A stretch of DNA of 64,000 nucleotides from Diabrotica undecimpunctata (taxonomy: Eukaryota; Arthropoda; Insecta; Coleoptera; Chrysomelidae), in contig NC_092806.1 of assembly GCF_040954645.1 (NCBI RefSeq), positions 127,370,952-127,434,951 on the forward strand. The letters are read 5' to 3'. The position numbers and the translations under genes were made by a program. Each line of letters begins with the position of its first letter. The first letter of the stretch is position 1. The notes beneath the pieces were generated by a model. That model did no database searches and was not told the DNA's origin. It saw only the letters and a program-made list of their open reading frames with translations. This document shows, piece by piece, positions 51,895-62,010 of the stretch.

Positions 51895-52692
51895 TTATCG
51901 CCTTTCTTCGTATTTTCGTCTCTCTTCGTCATTATTTCGTTCATATCTACGTCTTTCATCACATATTTGTCGTCCTTCGTCATAATTTCGCTCTTCGCGT
52001 CTTCGTCTATCCTCGTCGTTTCTTCTCTCACGTCTTCGTCTTTCTTTTTCTTCACGTCTTTCGTCTTCCGAACGTCTTTCATCGTCTTCCCGTCTTTCTT
52101 CTTCTAATCGTCGTTTTTCTTTTTCACGTCTTTCATCGTCTTTCCGTCTTTCTTCTTCCAATCGTCGTTTTTCTTTTTCACGTCTTTCATCATCTTTCCG
52201 TCTTTCTTCTTCCAATCGTCTTTTTTCGTCTTCCAGTTGCGTTTTTTCGTCTTTCAGTTGTCTTTTTTCTTCCTTTCGTCTTTCGTCGTCTTCATCTATA
52301 TCTGATACGTCATCCTCCTCTTCGTCGTCTTCAGTTTCGTCGTCGTTAATAAAGGTATTCAAAAATGAACAAATACGGACAACCACGTCATGCTTTTCAT
52401 TTTTATAATTTAAACCAAGAATTTGGCATACCGCAATTAAATCAGGAAGATCAAAATTTTCACTTACGTCTTGACATTTACTCAAAAATTGTTCGGAAGT
52501 GTCGTCAAGCCGAAATCCAGGAAAAGCACGCAAAGCTTTTCTAGTTTTTCGAGGTTCACCATCAGTGGTAAAACAAATATAATGTAAAATTTTAGCAACT
52601 CTCAATTTAGCATGAGTAATATTATAGCCAATATTACCGATAGAACCCAAAGTTGCCATAATAATAAAATATTTTTTAAAAATATCCAACAA
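51895..52692 (-). CDS. gag: Gypsy-3 gag-like protein with Arg/Glu-rich repeats
   Basis: 265 codons. Residues about 25-115 include a SAP-like helical unit (FDLPDLIAVCQILGLNYKNE..DVVVRICSFLN). An acidic stretch (DDETEDDEEEDDVSDIDEDDE) follows. From about 130 to the end the protein is almost entirely Lys, Arg, Glu and Asp, in repeats such as KRRLEEERRKDDERREKE, three of them nearly identical at the DNA level. It would form a long charged helix. No capsid or zinc knuckle is left, so this is probably a gag N-terminus truncated by the internal deletion. Confidence 0.7.
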   Translation of the reverse strand: MLDIFKKYFIIMATLGSIGNIGYNITHAKLRVAKILHYICFTTDGEPRKTRKALRAFPGFRLDDTSEQFLSKCQDVSENFDLPDLIAVCQILGLNYKNEKHDVVVRICSFLNTFINDDETEDDEEEDDVSDIDEDDERRKEEKRQLKDEKTQLEDEKRRLEEERRKDDERREKEKRRLEEERRKDDERREKEKRRLEEERREDDERRSEDERREEKERRRRERRNDEDRRRREERNYDEGRQICDERRRYERNNDEERRKYEERR

Positions 52693-53368
52693 TACCGAAA
52701 ATATATGTAACTACATATAAACTATAAACATGCAAAAAATTAAACCTTTTCAAAAATGATTATTGTCTTTTAATAACCATAACGCATATTTGTGCTATCA
52801 AACCTACATAAATTATCGTTTTCCTAATCTAAAACAGAAATATATCGTCGACAAAAAATAGGAGTAATAAAATTTTTATTATAATTGATTTCTATTTATT
52901 ACGGAATTCACTCTTAAGACTCATAAACGTTTAAAAACCGGATACCATAAATGTTCAAATAATGTATGAAAATGTTTTTATTATAGTCACAAAATTAAAT
53001 CTAGGTCAAGTAAAAATAGTTCATTCATATAATAAGAAACACGTGCGTCTTTACTGAGAGTTCATCTACTATACTATTAATTCTGTTATATAAACAAATG
53101 CAAAACTTTCAAATCACAAATGTCATATAAATATAAATAACGTTATCTTCTTTGTCTTTATCTTATTTGCTTGGTAGAATGTTGAAAAATAACTCTTACC
53201 TTAGCAAATCATCTTTAATAGTTTTTTAATTTGTTACCATCTTTCGTCGGTTGAGACTTTATCCTCTTTGCTCCTGTTTCTCGTTCTTGGCACATCTACT
53301 TGAGTTGGTATTGGTAAACAAGGCGTTGTTGTGTCGTCAATCATATAATATCCTGTTCCTCTATCCTT
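52693..53368 (-). other. Gypsy-3 leader
   Basis: About 680 bp of AT-rich untranslated DNA between the tandem repeat and the gag-like start. No gene seen. Confidence 0.55.
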
Positions 53369-53502
53369 TATCTGCTATCCGCTATCTGCTATCTGCTATC
53401 ATTTATCGTTCATCGTTCATCGTTTATCGTTTATCGTTTATCGTTCATCGTTCATCGTTTATCGTTCATCTGCTATCTGCTATCCGCTATCGTTTATCGT
53501 TC
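53369..53502. repeat. tandem repeat in Gypsy-3 leader
   Basis: About 19 units of a 7-bp motif, in two flavours: ATCGTTT/ATCGTTC in the middle and ATCTGCT/ATCCGCT at the sides. It lies directly next to the primer-binding site, so it would be near the 5' end of the packaged RNA. Confidence 0.85.
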
Positions 53503-53520
53503 ATCCCGGACGAGCCCCCA
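53503..53520 (-). other. Gypsy-3 primer-binding site, tRNA-Pro type
   Basis: Three nucleotides inside the 5' LTR, the minus strand reads TGGGGGCTCGTCCGGGAT. This is, from memory, exactly the site complementary to the 3' end of tRNA-Pro used by gammaretroviruses. Confidence 0.9.
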
Positions 53521-53523
53521 AAA

Positions 53524-53939
53524 TGTAGGGTTTTTCTTTGTCGTCTAGGGTTTAATAATTATAGGCCACGGGTCGATTCGAATTGAAACAAACACTTTAT
53601 TGTTTAACTTGTAAATTACAGGAATGAATAATGCAACTAACGTAAACAATAACTACTTATAACTTAAAATAGGTCCGCGGCTTAATAGCAAAAATATTAT
53701 CGTCTTTCGTCGTACGTCGTATAGAGATGAGATGCCGTCATATGCATATCAACTCTTCGTCTTGAGTGCTCTACTTACACTGTGTACTCGACCCCCCGTC
53801 GAGCTACCATCATACCGCGTTTTATGTTTTTTCAGCCATGGTACTTTCGGCTTTCGGCTCGCGGTTCGTGATAAATAAAAGTTATTGGTAACGGAAATAA
53901 CGGAAATGGAGTTTATTTGATGACGAATGTAATCCTACA
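53524..53939 (-). repeat. Gypsy-3 5' LTR (416 bp)
   Basis: Identical by eye to 50297-50712. Confidence 0.95.
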
Positions 53940-53943
53940 TATA

Positions 53944-54529
53944 TATATATATTTTATGGTAAGCATGTGATACTTTGACTTCAATGAAAACTATAAGATA
54001 TATGTTTAAAATACTAGATATAATGTTGTTCTTAATTTTGGAAATGAAGAATTAGCATGAGGAAAAACGGAATGAATGTTAGATGACAATAAATCGGTTA
54101 CTTCCAATACTCAGTTTCCCTGCGAAAACCGAGCAATGAATACCGATTCCTTCAAAACATACTTAACCCAAATGGTCCTAGTAGAAGTAAGTTCTCATAA
54201 ATTTTTAGGAAATAAAAATAATCACAGGGACTTCGAAAGACTAGACAAGATTAGAATGAGGACGTAGTAGAAAGAAAGAGATTTAAATAACCTCTACACA
54301 CATTGATAAATGATGATCATCCATCATCTCATTTGTCTTTTACTGTAACTATCATTTTCAGTAAAACTCTTTTCTGGACCAAACCATTATTAAAATGCTT
54401 CGGCGACATAGCTTCATGGAATGTGGCAGAGACTGATTTTTCATGTAAAATTAGATAACAGAAAAATTCCAGTGAGGTTTCTTGTCGTTTAATGTATGCT
54501 AATGATATAGAAATCATAAATTTAATATT
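53944..54529. other. no gene seen
   Basis: AT-rich. A 63-codon plus frame at 54076-54267 has no recognisable motif. Confidence 0.35.
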
Positions 54530-54995
54530 TCACTTCACCGTCAGAATCTGGGCTATAATCTGAGCTTATACTCATATTACCAGTATCTATTATTATTGGT
54601 TCAATGTTAATCTCAACCATATTTTTTCTCAGATATACCACTTTTTAATAATTTCATGAATAGGTCTCACACATTTTCCCAAATTTCTGTATCACATTGG
54701 TTTAGTGCCTCTTCCCACATATTTATCACAGCATTATCAGAATGTCCATCTCTACCAATATACTTATTTTCCCATGATAACCAGCTGCTTTAGATTGTGA
54801 GCAAAATGATAAACTTGCTTCAGTAACAAATCCTTTCGAAGAGCCAGCGTGAACAATTATAAAACGTTTACCATCATACCCTTCTGGTTCACGTACACTT
54901 TTGACACTGTTGTCTTGAAATGAAATTGTTTTATTTCCCTTTGAATAAATCCACGTTTCGACCAAAAAAAAAAAACAAAATCCAGTCACTTAAAT
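54530..54995 (-). pseudogene. DD82E (Sailor-type) transposase, copy 3: internally deleted
   Basis: The minus strand reads VETWIYSKGNKTISFQD (DETW block, with the first catalytic Asp replaced by Val), EPEGYDGKRFIIVHAGSSKG (matching SGKGRRLIIVHIGSSDG of the intact protein) and AAGYHGKI. It then jumps to the extreme C-terminus: NIEPIIIDTGNMSISSDYSP, which matches MIEPVIINLGSESSSSE. Everything from the second Asp to the Glu is missing. An A-rich run at about 54964 marks the broken 5' side. Confidence 0.75.
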
Positions 54996-56718
54996 TAACA
55001 ATAGTGGTATGCTCAATTAATGCTCTTCGGTTGTTGTCCTTTTCTTATTTAAATTTAAATTCTTTAAACAGAAGCTAACAGACGTTGTCAATGGATCGAA
55101 CATCTTTAGTTAAAAAACAGATAAGTACAGAATAAATCGCATTGTTATAACTATTATAGTATAATGTAAAGAAATTAAATACTTTATTTTTATAAAACTG
55201 TAAATTATTTCACATTAAAAAACACAATACAATTGACTTAATATCAATCAATGTACTCAGCACAAATTTCCTTGAAATACTTTTATCAATCTTTTTTCAC
55301 AACATACATTTATATAAAGTATTGATTAAAAAGTACCTCCTGGTTTATTATCAAATTGAGATTGAAGAAATCGGTTCTTACTTTGTTGGTACATGTCGTA
55401 TACTGCCATTTTTGATCCCTCAGGTAGATCGGTTGTCTTGTTTTTCGGACGAGGTCTACTTTTGCTGTGCTTTGGAATACTATGATTATTTTCTTTCCTT
55501 TTTATAATTGTAAATATATTTTCCGTCGTGATATTTTTAATGCAATAGCTACTCTATTAAATAAATAATTGTTTAATGATATGTATTTTGATAAATGGAA
55601 CATTCATTTCAATATGGTAACAATTAACCAGATGAAAATGGCTCCTAAGGCCGTTCATTCAGTTTTTCTAATTTGAAATACTCAACATATTTAACATAAG
55701 TAAATGGTTTGCTTGAGAATTCAATGGTTTACTAGGCATACTCTAAAAATAAAAACCCTTAAAAATATTTCATATCACCCCGTTGACGTGGTTTTAGCCA
55801 TATTTAGATGACTAAATGTCAAAATATTATATTATTTGTCATTAATCGAACACAAAGGTAACGGATTAGTCGTTATAACAACTGTTTGTTAAAAAATATG
55901 TATAAACAAAGTACGAAAAAGCATTGAATATTTAAATGTCACGAAAATAATTTATAAACACAATACAAACGCCGTCAAAACAAAACTTAAAATATTCCAG
56001 TAGGTGAATCAATCACCGACCATCGTCCTATGGCTGGCTGTCTTTGTTAGATGTATGCTGTTGTGTGTGGATAGGCGGCTTAAGTTCATCGATAGTTTCT
56101 GTGAGTAGGAAAGAGAGAAATAATTTGTGAATAATGTCATACGTGTGCAATGTTCTAGCGCATGGACTGTATCTTCTAATTTTAAAATGTTAAAAACTAT
56201 TCGCTACTTTGAAAACCTATTCAGTTATTTTAATTGTAATGAGAAATTTAATTTTATATAGAAAACATACTTCAAATAATTCTAATAAATACAGAGTACT
56301 TTTAAAATTATACTTTTCCAGTAAATTGTTATACAAAAGATACAAGGCAACTTTTCTGTAGACTTGAGTATAAAGAGCACGAGAAATTTGACAATGAAAT
56401 ATCGATTTACACACCAGAGATTAAAAAGGGGAACTCGCTTGGGAGATATAATCTCAACAAAATTGTAATGTTTGGGGTTTCAGCAAGTATTCAATGGTAG
56501 AGACCATACGGGACACAGGCGGGTAAAATATGATATTTATTAGCAAGGGCTACAAAAATTTTAATAATCCATCCATGTATCTCCGTCTTTACAGAGATTC
56601 TTCTCTAAACTTTTTCCTTGGATGTTTCTATAACTTTTCTTCGTCTTCTACGCATTTATTTCTTTTAGCTTGTTAAGAGATTCAATTTTCGTACCCTGTA
56701 TACATGCCGAAGCTTTAT
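54996..56718. other. no gene seen
   Basis: AT-rich DNA with only short open frames (for example 55322-55507 plus and 56217-56414 minus) that lack any motif. No repeat boundaries recognised. Confidence 0.4.
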
Positions 56719-57160
56719 TCAAAGTTTGATAAATTCTTCTTCGTTTGGAGATTGTCGATAAACGTGCGAAACATTTCTACTGGCCACAGTCCAAATCATT
56801 CTCGCCGATTGCTTAACTAGAAAATTAATTTTATGGCGTTTTCCACTTATTCGATCTATCATTTTATCCTGCATTGTTGTGATATATTTTGATCCTTTAT
56901 AATCACTGGCAGTCTCCTTTTTGTTTTCTCCTTGGTCCTTTGTTATTGGCCTTTGTTCTAGCTCTGCTTGAAGGCTCGTCGCCGTGGCTTTTTTGGATAT
57001 TTTTCTTATCTGGCCAAATTTGTAGCTAGCCACATAGTTATCTTTGTTTGGAACCTCTGCAGATGTAGAATATATTGTAAGACTCAGTTCTATTATAGAG
57101 TCTTCATCGACTCTTTTTAGACGTCTCCAATTCTTTGTGTTGAGATAATCAATTTTGTAT
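56719..57160 (-). pseudogene. unrecognised open frame, about 140 codons
   Basis: The minus-strand frame is open from about 57160 to the stop at 56719, although the first Met is at 57033. Residues include NTKNWRRLKRVDEDSIIELS, ASYKFGQIRKISKKATA, TTMQDKMIDRISGKRHKINF and VASRNVSHVYRQSPNEEEF. The composition is balanced and coding-like. I recognise no family. It could be an exon or exon remnant of a host gene, or part of an unknown mobile element. Confidence 0.3.
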
Positions 57161-57988
57161 ATCTTGGTTATTCAAACTACATGAAGATATGTCATAAGGA
57201 ACTTGGAATGTGGAAAGTTACTGGTATCTTAGAGTCTAAATGAAATTTTCCAATCTTGTTTAAACAGTAGGTTGCTTAATTTAGGCTTTTTTGCGTTCGA
57301 TGTAGTTTCTCTATTGTTTACAGCATCATCTATATGGTTACCAAGCATTCCAATGAAAGAGCAGTCTTTATAACAACATTCCTACCCTTATTGCTATCAC
57401 GGCCTGCCTGTAAAATGATTAGATGTATAAGAATTATTAAGTATTAAGAATAATTGTGAATAATCATTGCCATAAGAACGGTTTTTAGGTAAAAGTAACC
57501 TGGATAAAATTTCTGTGTTTAAGTATTCTATAATGTCCAAATCGTCTGTATACTTATCTTCTTCTACGGAACTGCAGTCCATGGTGAGCCGAGATTTAAC
57601 CAACTATCTGCCTCCTAACAGATCAATATTGAGCTGTTGTTCGCCGTCATCCAACTCCCAGCTTTATTAAATCGTTTTAGACATCGTCAATTCACCGAAG
57701 ACTAGGTCTTCCTAGAAATTTTCAGCGTCCTGGAGTTGTTCAATACAATTTCATAACCGATCGCAATAATGATAGTAGACTACCTATCTTAGTCCCACTG
57801 TTTTCGCCTCCGCTAGGTCAGGTTCTTTATACATCATAGGTATTTCGTTGTTACGTTTTATCCACTCAGGAAGGGTTCCATAGATATTTACTAAAATCTT
57901 TCTCTCTCAACTACGTGGTTGATTTTTACTCTTCCTTGGAAGAGTTCAAATTTCTGCCCCCTAGAGTAATAAACTTTGATTTTTGATG
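57161..57988. other. no recognised gene; 68-codon minus frame at 57397-57603
   Basis: The small frame contains LTMDCSSVEEDKYTDDLDI and PKNRSYGNDYSQL, coding-like but unrecognised, and might belong with the 56719-57160 frame. The rest is featureless. Confidence 0.3.
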
Positions 57989-58000
57989 CAAAGATGAAGA

Positions 58001-58174
58001 AATGAAATCGTAGGCTTCCACGGCCAGAGTCAGAATTATAGTTTATTCGTCTTCCGGGTTTGGACCGTGTCATTTGTGAGTGACCCAAAAGTGGGTTCGA
58101 AACGTCGAGATGAACCCACTTTTGGGTCACTCACAAATGACACGGTCCAAACCCGGAAGACGAATAAACTATAA
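58001..58174. mobile_element. 174-bp hairpin insertion with 12-bp target duplication
   Basis: Two 63-bp arms (58036-58098 and 58112-58174) are perfect inverted repeats around a 13-nt spacer, GAAACGTCGAGAT. CAAAGATGAAGA occurs at 57989-58000 and 58175-58186 and marks the target duplication. A 35-bp single-copy lead precedes the left arm. Within the arm, GACCCAAAAGTGGGTTC is followed by GAAAC, the same hairpin-GAAAC arrangement seen in Penelope-like terminal repeats. The layout parallels the 30516-30825 insertion but the sequence differs. Confidence 0.85.
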
Positions 58175-58186
58175 CAAAGATGAAGA

Positions 58187-58384
58187 GTTGTTTTGCAAAG
58201 AACACATATTACCAGCTGCTGCCTTACGTGTATTTCATCTTCGATTGACCGGCATACCTTAAGTATTAGAAACTGAACCAGTATTCGAACTCATCTCCGC
58301 TGAGAATGAGATTTTCGTATGACTCTTCTCTCTCTTCTATCACGGTTTAAGGTATTTGCTTTATTTATCTTTTATCTGTGTTAC
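58187..58384. other. no gene seen
   Basis: Short AT-rich gap. Confidence 0.4.
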
Positions 58385-59056
58385 TCTGTTACGCAGACGA
58401 CGCAATATTGTTAGCCTGAGATAAAGATGGTCCACAGATTTAACATAAGATCAAACAATAGTAGTCAGCAAAGAACCAACCAGATGTAACATAGAATTTG
58501 ATGGCATCAGTATTGAACAAGTAATGGAAATAAAATACCTGCGAATTACACTGTCTAGCTATGGAGACCTGGACAAAGAAGTGAGAGATCAAGTACAAAA
58601 AGCAAATAGACTGGCAGGATGCCTTAATAACACTATATGGCGAAACAGGCACATTAACACTGAGATCAAGAATTTATAAAGCCAGTGTAAGACCAATAAT
58701 GACATATCCCTCAGAAACAAGACCCGACACAGTCACAACGCAGAGGCTACTGGAAACAGCAGATATGAGAGTAGTGAGAAGAATTACAGTAAATACCCCG
58801 AGAGATCGAAAGAGAAGTAAAGACATTAGAAGAAAATGTAACGTACAGTGAATAAATGAATGGAAACTAAATAGAAAAAAAATGTAATAACCACATAAGC
58901 AGAATGGAGGAGACCCGTGTCGTCAAAATACCAAGAGATAAGTCACCAATCGGCAAAAAAAGTATCGGACGACCGCGCAAAAGAAGAGGTATTAATCCGC
59001 CAATGAACAAGCAGCATTGCTTATAAAGAGGAAGAAGAAGAAGAAGAAGAAGAACT
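58385..59056 (+). pseudogene. 5'-truncated non-LTR retrotransposon with (GAA)n tail
   Basis: Begins with the RT catalytic box (a YADDAILLA-like block at about 58395). After a short deletion it continues with EFDGISIEQVMEIKYL, SSYGDLDKEVRDQVQKANRL, GCLNNTIWRNRHIN, YKASVRPIMTY, a TRPDT block and RKRSKDIRRKCN, with changes of frame. It ends in (GAA) repeats at 59029-59052. Same family as 11505-12140 and as the inverted copy at 63281-64000, which supplies the upstream RT. Confidence 0.8.
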
Positions 59057-59758
59057 TTTATCATCACCACACAGTATCAGCAGCACTTTTAGTGTCCGTA
59101 TAATCTTCCTCACGGTTATAGTTTTTCTTATCAGCCTATATGAATTACTGAACTAGTCTTTCATCTAGGTTGCCCCGAATTTGTCTCATTACTTTTTCCA
59201 GTGCAAGGTTGAAAAGTGTGACCGAAAGGATTCCTTTCTGTCTCACTCCCATCTTAAATCGAAATCCACAAGGAAACTAAGTTCCTGTAGCTGGATAAAA
59301 GGTATATAATTATATACCTTTTATAAGGAAATTTTAATAAATTTTTTAAATCGAAATGTTTTCGACATCCTTACACCTTCTTTGACAATACTTTTGGTAT
59401 CTGCCCCCTAAGCGCCTGTATAGTATTTATCTTTTCATAATTGTTCCAATGGCCTTCGGGAAATACAAACAAAATAATTCAAATATTCATGTTAATTATG
59501 CACTGCACTCTAATTAAGTAATATTATTATAAACAAGAGTTGCGATAATTTTTGTGGCGTAGATGATTTTTTTCTACATTTTTCTGCTTGTAATAGTGGC
59601 ATAATAAACTGCGAGGTCACTTATCTACTTCAACAAATAATACTAGTTTTTTGTTTTTTTTTAATTCAAAGAAATAAATAATTAAATTAAATTAAAGTTG
59701 TTTCTAGTTTATTGCCCCATGAAGCTAAGCCAAAAATCACTTGTAGTAGTATCACTTC
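59057..59758. other. no gene; one 30-bp perfect palindrome
   Basis: 59160-59270 contains a weak minus-strand match to an RT motif B region. Otherwise AT-rich. A perfect palindrome lies at 59295-59324. Confidence 0.4.
59295..59324. repeat. perfect 30-bp palindrome
   Basis: ATAAAAGGTATATAA is followed by its exact reverse complement without spacer. Function unknown. Confidence 0.9.
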
Positions 59759-59798
59759 TGAGCAATTCTCAGCTGTAAGTTCAGCTGAGAATTGCTCA
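59759..59798. repeat. 17-bp inverted repeat at the truncated end of a non-LTR element
   Basis: TGAGCAATTCTCAGCTG, a 6-nt loop TAAGTT, then the exact inverse. The right arm belongs to the coding sequence of the 59799-60795 element (SILSNSQLNLQ). The left arm is therefore an inverted duplication made at the break. Confidence 0.85.
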
Positions 59799-60795
59799 GA
59801 ATAGATCTAAGTTTCACAAATGTTCCTCTTGCAATTTCTATACGAGTTTTAATTTCTTCAACCGGATTTAGTGTCTCGTTTATCCAACATACTAGGTATT
59901 TAAAATGGTTAACTTTTGTTACCAGTTCATTATTGACAATTAGTTGTATAGCGCCGAGGTCTTGTTTACTAATAACAAGTAACTTTGTCTTTGTTGTATT
60001 TATGCTTAGTCTGTAATTAGAGCATTCTCTAGTAACTCGATCTATAAGGAATTGAAGATCTTCGATACTTTCAACCATGATCGCGGTGTCATCTCGATGT
60101 TGTTAATAGTTTCTCCCCCGATTCGAACCCCACATTGCCCTTCCAAGGCTTCGTTAAAAATTATTTCTGAGTAAACGTTAAACAAAGTTGGGGATAACAC
60201 ACAACCCTGTCTAACACCTCTTGAATACAAATTTTGTCTGTTTCTTTGCCGTCTACCAGAATAGAAGCTTCTTGATTCCAATATAGATGTTGTAAAAGTC
60301 TCAGATCTTTATCATCTATTCCAATCATTTCTAGATATTCGAACAGCCTACCATGTTGAACCCTATCAAACGCCTTCTCAAAATCTATAAAACAGACGTA
60401 AATTGGTTTCTGTACTTCCCATGATCGTTGAAGTAGTGTTAGCATTGAGAACAAAGCTTCTCTCTTTCCAAATCCTTCTCTGAAACCGAATTGTTTATTT
60501 CCCATTGTGTCTTCATATTTCTGCTTGATTCTATTAAGAATTATCCTAAGAAGTAGCTTGTGAGAGTGACTCATGAGACTAATTAGTCTAAAGTCTTTAC
60601 ATGATGATGTATTAGGTTTTTTTGGAAGTGGGATAAATGTAGACTCCAACCATATTCGTGGCAGTGTTCCAGTTTCGTATATGTTAAATGTTTGTTAGTC
60701 CTGAGACATTGTCGTCGTCTAGAAGTTTGAGCCAGTCGGATGGTATTTGATCAGGGCCTGGAGATTTCCCATTTTTGCTTTGTTTGCTTGTGAGC
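59782..60795 (-). pseudogene. non-LTR retrotransposon RT, truncated at both ends
   Basis: The minus strand starts near 60795 with SPGPDQIPSDWLKLLDD, then FIPLPKKPNTSSCKDFRLIS, RIILNRIKQKYEDTMGNKQF and FREGFGKREALFS. Motif A is VCFIDFEKAFDRVQHG, and motif B, after a frame change, is GVRQGCVLSPTLFNVYSEII. The YADD region is damaged (NNIEMTPR, then a stop). Then come NYRLSINTTKTKLLVISK and NHFKYLVCWINE. The 3' third is missing, and the break coincides with the inverted repeat at 59759-59798. The first 162 codons of RT (60161-60649) are unbroken. Confidence 0.85.
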
Positions 60796-62010
60796 TCGTG
60801 TAGTAGTAATATTTTTCATTGTTATTTAGCTTTCTTATATATTTACGTATCCTTTTGATAGGTTTTAGTTTATAACGATAAGACTACCAAAGAGGATTGA
60901 AATACTATTATAAAATAATACCTCAATCAACCATGGGAGCTTATCGTCTATGCTTCGCTTAGCTCAGTCTCTCAAGTGTGAATCCGTCTTGTCTTAAGCT
61001 ATGAATTAAACAATGAACATCTAGCTGGTAACAAGTAAAATAATAATTTAACTAATCATATTTATTTAAAATAATAATTAAGTAGCAAAAACAACCCTGT
61101 CTATAGCTTTACAATAAATAAATTTGGAACTGATACTTGTGGCATAGATGGGCTGCTTGCTTCTAATTATATGTTGCCTCTATATTTGTTTTTAGGTCCT
61201 GTTGCCGCCTCCAGAGCATGTGGGTAGGTCTTACATACAGCTGCAGTTAATTAGTTTCATAAATTCCATATTATTCCATAAAACATTCCGTAGAATTTCA
61301 ATAAATTATCCAATAAAATTCTATAATAAAACCAATAAACTAGAATATTAAACAGCCTGTATTAGAGAAACATCAAAGGGGGTTTAATTTCCTTACCATT
61401 TTACAAAATTACAGTTAAACAAATAGCAGATGGCAAGGATTAAATGAAATATAATTATTATTAAACTTGGTTAAATTTTGTTCCACATGCATAGAATTGA
61501 AAACGTGGTTTTGAAAGAACTAAGGTTATGAATATTGAAAATGCTGTCAGAATTATAGAATAATTACAATGAAAGTACTCACCCCAAGAGAATTCTACAG
61601 ACGATAAAATGAACCTTATAATAATTTTTGCCTTCTTTTATAAATTTCAATTACAGACAAAAAAGGATATCCCACCATGAAAGTTGCTTGACTGAAAGTA
61701 AGTGGAAGATTATAATGAAGTATAGCACAGATGTCATAAGATGTATGCCTATGATGGAATTAGCTCTTCTGTCAATATAGAACAGAATTTTTACTAGCGG
61801 ACAGAAAGAGAGAGGGCGAATATTTATTCTACCGGAATGAAAGAGAGAGGAAAGAAAGAGACAGGGTGCCAACTACTTTTTGAAGAAAAAATAGTAAAAA
61901 AAAACTGAAGGTAAAGGAATTAATAAATTAATAAAGAAATTAAAATAAAATAATTATTTAAATATAAATTAATAAAGATGTGACGTTTTTAACGTTACAA
62001 GTTAGAATAA
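60796..62010. other. no gene seen
   Basis: AT-rich, with GA-rich patches at 61800-61865. No coding motif on either strand. Confidence 0.4.

Larger units (their letters stand above)
50297..53939 (-). mobile_element. Gypsy-3: short LTR element keeping only gag N-terminus and integrase
   Basis: A 3643-bp element with 416-bp LTRs (50297-50712 and 53524-53939), identical by eye, TGTAGG...CCTACA ends and a TATA target duplication (50293-50296 and 53940-53943). Read on the minus strand: tRNA-Pro-type primer site, long leader with a tandem repeat, a 265-codon gag-like frame, then an integrase frame running into the 3' LTR. Protease, RT and RNase H are absent, so it can only have moved with help, or it was deleted after insertion. 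Confidence 0.92.

Noticed and set aside
51871..52107. 78-codon Ser/Phe-rich membrane-like plus frame
   Set aside because: Antisense of the Arg/Glu-rich gag repeats; the hydrophobic look comes from the purine-rich opposite strand.
53369..53505. CRISPR array (regular short repeats)
   Set aside because: Contiguous 7-bp tandem units with no unique spacers, inside an LTR element leader of a eukaryotic genome.
58080..58262. 60-codon frame reading across the 58-kb hairpin
   Set aside because: The mirrored frame on the other strand (57891-58130) shows the same peptide because the region is an inverted repeat; not evidence of coding.
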